From contig JAPYOS010000003.1 of NCBI GenBank assembly GCA_029938085.1, positions 62,001 to 126,000 on the forward strand: a stretch of DNA of 64,000 nt, read 5' to 3'. The DNA is from Oceanospirillaceae bacterium. Lineage in GTDB: Bacteria; Pseudomonadota; Gammaproteobacteria; Pseudomonadales; Balneatricaceae. Shown here in pieces: positions 61,941 through 64,000 of the stretch; positions within the stretch are counted from its first letter, which is position 1; each line of letters opens with the position of its first letter. Made by a program: the position numbers and the translations under genes. A model generated the notes under the pieces. That model did not search any database. It was not told the DNA's origin and saw nothing but the letters and a program-made list of their open reading frames with translations.

Positions 61941-63539
61941 ATGACCATGAAAAAATTCGCTATAGAGTTAACTGATATTGATAAACGCTTTGGAGCAGTG
62001 CATGCCAACAACAAAGTGTGTCTGCAGGTAACAGAAGGCAATATCCACGGTATTATTGGCGAAAATGGCGCGGGTAAATCCACGCTTATGAGCATTCTAT
62101 ATGGCTTTTACCAAGCCGACGCAGGACAAATTGATGTATTAGGCAACACCTATATATTTACAGATTCCCATCATGCCATTGCTGCAGGCATTGGCATGGT
62201 ACATCAGCATTTTATGCTGGTAGAAAACTTCACGGTATTAGAAAACGTGATTTTAGGCACTGAAGGCGGAGCATTGTTGGCCCATGGTTTGGCCGCAGCC
62301 CGTAAAGAACTCACCCGTTTAGGCGAAGAGTATGGCCTCAAGGTCGATCTAGATGCCACTATTGATACCTTGTCTGTAGGTTTACAGCAACGTGTAGAAA
62401 TTTTAAAAGCCCTTTATAAAGGCGCCAAGATACTGATTTTGGATGAGCCTACGGGTGTATTAACGCCGCAAGAAACAGCAGAACTGTTCCGAATTTTTTC
62501 CACCCTAAAACAGCAGGGCGTGACTATTATGCTGATTACCCATAAATTACGGGAAATTATGAGTATTACTGACCAAGTGTCGGTCATGCGAGCGGGCCAG
62601 ATGGTGGCCCACAGAAATACCTGTGACACAGACCGAGAAGAGTTGGCTGAGTTGATGGTAGGCCGCAAAGTATTGTTAAGTGTAGACAAAGGTGCCGCTA
62701 ATGTTAGGGCTCCACTCATGCGTGTAAGCCGCTTAACAGTGGTTGATAGTCAGGGCGTAGAGCGCCTTAAAGACGTAAGTTTTGAGCTAAGAGCTGGCGA
62801 AGTGTTAGGTGTGGCCGGCGTGTCTGGTAATGGTCAAACGGAATTACTGGAAGCCTTAGCAGGTATCATTCCAATCACCCAGGGTCACATTGAAGTTTTG
62901 GGCATGGAGATGGATGACAAACACCCTTTAACTCCAGATATCTTACGTGGTTTAGGTTTGGCACATGTGCCAGAAGACCGACATCGTATGGGTTTGATTA
63001 CCGATTTTAGCGCCAGTGAATCGGCCTTATTAGGTTATCACACCGATGCGAACATTAACTCAGGCGTATGGCTTAGCAAAGCTAAAGTTGATGCCAATTG
63101 CCAGCAGCTGATGCAAGCCTTTGATGTGAGGCCCGCAGACCCCCAGCTTAAATCGGCCAACTTTTCCGGTGGCAATCAGCAAAAACTGATCTTGGCTCGT
63201 GAAATGGAGCGTAACCCTGAGGTATTGCTGATTGGGCAACCCACACGTGGCGTGGATATTGGGGCTATTGAATTTATTCATCAACGTATCATTGCTATGC
63301 GAGACGCAGGCAAAGCCGTGTTGTTGGTGTCTGTGGAGCTGGAAGAAATTATGTCCGTGAGTGATCGCATTATCGTTTTGTGCGACGGTGCCATTAGTGG
63401 TCGTATCAATGCCGAAGATGCCGATGAGCGCACTTTAGGAATGATGATGGCGAATGCCTTAGACCCGATAGATCCCTTACAAGCGATGAACGATGCTAAG
63501 TCATCATCTAATAGAACTGCCCAGGAACTCGACTTATGA
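61941..63539 (+). CDS. nucleoside ABC importer ATPase (two ABC domains)
   Basis: 532 residues, duplicated ABC cassette of the NupA/YufO/RbsA type. First: IGENGAGKSTLMSILYG, signature region LSVGLQQRVEILKALYKGAK, Walker B LILDEPTGVLTPQE. Second: VAGVSGNGQTELLEALAG, FSGGNQQKLILARE, LLIGQPTRGVDIG. ATG at 61941 or 61947; neither has a Shine-Dalgarno sequence upstream, since that stretch is a CA-rich repeat. Its stop overlaps the permease start by 4 bp (ATGA). Energises uptake of nucleosides with the BMP protein. Confidence 0.92.
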   Translation: MTMKKFAIELTDIDKRFGAVHANNKVCLQVTEGNIHGIIGENGAGKSTLMSILYGFYQADAGQIDVLGNTYIFTDSHHAIAAGIGMVHQHFMLVENFTVLENVILGTEGGALLAHGLAAARKELTRLGEEYGLKVDLDATIDTLSVGLQQRVEILKALYKGAKILILDEPTGVLTPQETAELFRIFSTLKQQGVTIMLITHKLREIMSITDQVSVMRAGQMVAHRNTCDTDREELAELMVGRKVLLSVDKGAANVRAPLMRVSRLTVVDSQGVERLKDVSFELRAGEVLGVAGVSGNGQTELLEALAGIIPITQGHIEVLGMEMDDKHPLTPDILRGLGLAHVPEDRHRMGLITDFSASESALLGYHTDANINSGVWLSKAKVDANCQQLMQAFDVRPADPQLKSANFSGGNQQKLILAREMERNPEVLLIGQPTRGVDIGAIEFIHQRIIAMRDAGKAVLLVSVELEEIMSVSDRIIVLCDGAISGRINAEDADERTLGMMMANALDPIDPLQAMNDAKSSSNRTAQELDL

Positions 63540-64000
63540 ATCGCGAAAATCGCATTACCTGGATTAACCGATTGTTACTGCCAGTGCTTAATGTATTGAC
63601 AGCTTTTGCCGTGACCGCCGTGGTGTTTTGGCTCATCGACGTTAACCCTCTAGAGGCCGCTGAAATACTGCTCTATGGGGCCTTTGGTTATGAAGAAGGG
63701 ATTGGCTATACCATTTATTACACCACTAATTTTATTTTCACAGGTTTGGCTGTAGCGGTCGCGTTTCATGCGGGCTTATTCAATATTGGTGGAGAAGGAC
63801 AAGCTTACATAGGTGGGTTAGGTGCAGGTCTAGCCATCTTTATGCTTGATCCAACCTTAGGTGCTTGGCTGTTTATCCCTGCCAGTATCATTGGCGCTTT
63901 GTTGTTTGGCGCCTTATGGGCATTAATTCCGGCCTACTTGCAGGCTTATCGCGGTAGTCATATTGTCATTACCACCATTATGTTCAACTTTTTAGCGGCG
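63536..64000 (+). CDS. nucleoside ABC importer permease, 3' end outside window
   Basis: The first 155 residues are visible, starting MNRENRITWINRLLLPVLNV. Hydrophobic helices alternate with the BPD-type-2 signature FNIGGEGQAYIGGLGAGLAI and later GSHIVITTIMFNFLAA, as in NupP/YufP and RbsC-like permeases. Overlaps the ATPase stop by 4 bp. The full family length is about 350-370 residues, and normally a second permease follows. Truncated only by the window edge. Confidence 0.9.
   Translation, partial: MNRENRITWINRLLLPVLNVLTAFAVTAVVFWLIDVNPLEAAEILLYGAFGYEEGIGYTIYYTTNFIFTGLAVAVAFHAGLFNIGGEGQAYIGGLGAGLAIFMLDPTLGAWLFIPASIIGALLFGALWALIPAYLQAYRGSHIVITTIMFNFLAA

Noticed and set aside
1-64000. CRISPR arrays, tRNA genes, riboswitches, insertion sequences, prophage
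   Set aside because: No regular spacer-repeat pattern, cloverleaf, transposase or phage genes were seen on either strand; glycine or SAM riboswitch-like leaders were looked for ahead of the one-carbon genes and not found.

Overview
The window looks like a chromosome segment of a heterotrophic marine gammaproteobacterium. The protein set (MaeB, SrmB, HrpB, Lrp-type regulators, YaiI, YnfA, a LeuA of the long ~560-residue class) is gammaproteobacterial in character. Base composition is moderate, and the catabolic load (methylated glycines, formate, deoxyribose/nucleosides, a PotABCD-type importer) is typical of ocean bacteria that live on osmolytes and nucleosides. I cannot name a genus from sequence alone. 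There are no rRNA or tRNA genes, CRISPR arrays, phage modules or intact insertion sequences.

Layout. 1-6.1 kb: the 3' part of maeB, a MocR/PdxR-type regulator divergent from a PNPOx-fold protein, a DegT-type aminotransferase, and a frameshifted secreted-protein gene. 6.2-13.7 kb: a minus-strand operon (MttB-family methyltransferase, then two DMGDH/sarcosine-dehydrogenase-like flavoproteins) facing a GcvA-like LysR regulator, with a LysR-type palindrome between them. 13.7-19.7 kb: an Lrp-GNAT-LamG run, leuA, srmB and a small ORF. 20.0-32.7 kb: a soluble NAD-dependent formate dehydrogenase (NuoE-NuoF fusion plus Mo subunit) followed by yaiI, fdhD and mobA; then a degenerate M24-fold protein, a nitrilase-family amidase, ynfA, an EamA transporter and a methyltransferase; a MobB-MoeA fusion closes the region on the other strand. 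32.9-38.1 kb: soxBDAG, heterotetrameric sarcosine oxidase. 38.3-41.4 kb: a FAD oxidoreductase, a MAPEG protein, a truncated cation-efflux remnant and a class I glutamine amidotransferase. 41.5-46.2 kb: a PotABCD-type ABC importer. 46.4-49.8 kb: an SDR divergent from an aldehyde dehydrogenase and a 3-hydroxyisobutyrate-dehydrogenase-family enzyme. 49.8-54.9 kb: hrpB, a stand-alone RAM domain, and a PAS protein plus poly-HAMP chemoreceptor pair in which the receptor is frameshifted. 55.2-64 kb: an M20 amidohydrolase, a SorC regulator, deoC, a double-length aldehyde dehydrogenase, and a BMP/NupA/NupP-type nucleoside importer cut by the window edge.

How the genes fit together. Three blocks form a plausible one-carbon route. 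The MttB/DMGDH operon and soxBDAG would strip N-methyl groups from betaine-type compounds down to glycine and load C1 units on tetrahydrofolate. The formate dehydrogenase, with its own sulfurase (FdhD) and Mo-cofactor genes (mobA, mobB-moeA), would burn the C1 units as formate to CO2 and NADH. The right-hand block reads as deoxynucleoside salvage: importer, DeoC (acetaldehyde plus glyceraldehyde-3-phosphate) and an aldehyde dehydrogenase for the acetaldehyde.

Several genes are decayed or carry sequence errors: a frameshifted secreted protein, a frameshifted chemoreceptor, remnants of a DUF1801 protein and of a CDF transporter, and two genes whose best start appears to be ATA. Most interesting for follow-up are the MttB-DMGDH-DMGDH cassette without a corrinoid partner, the M24-fold protein that has lost all five metal ligands, and the apparent ATA starts.
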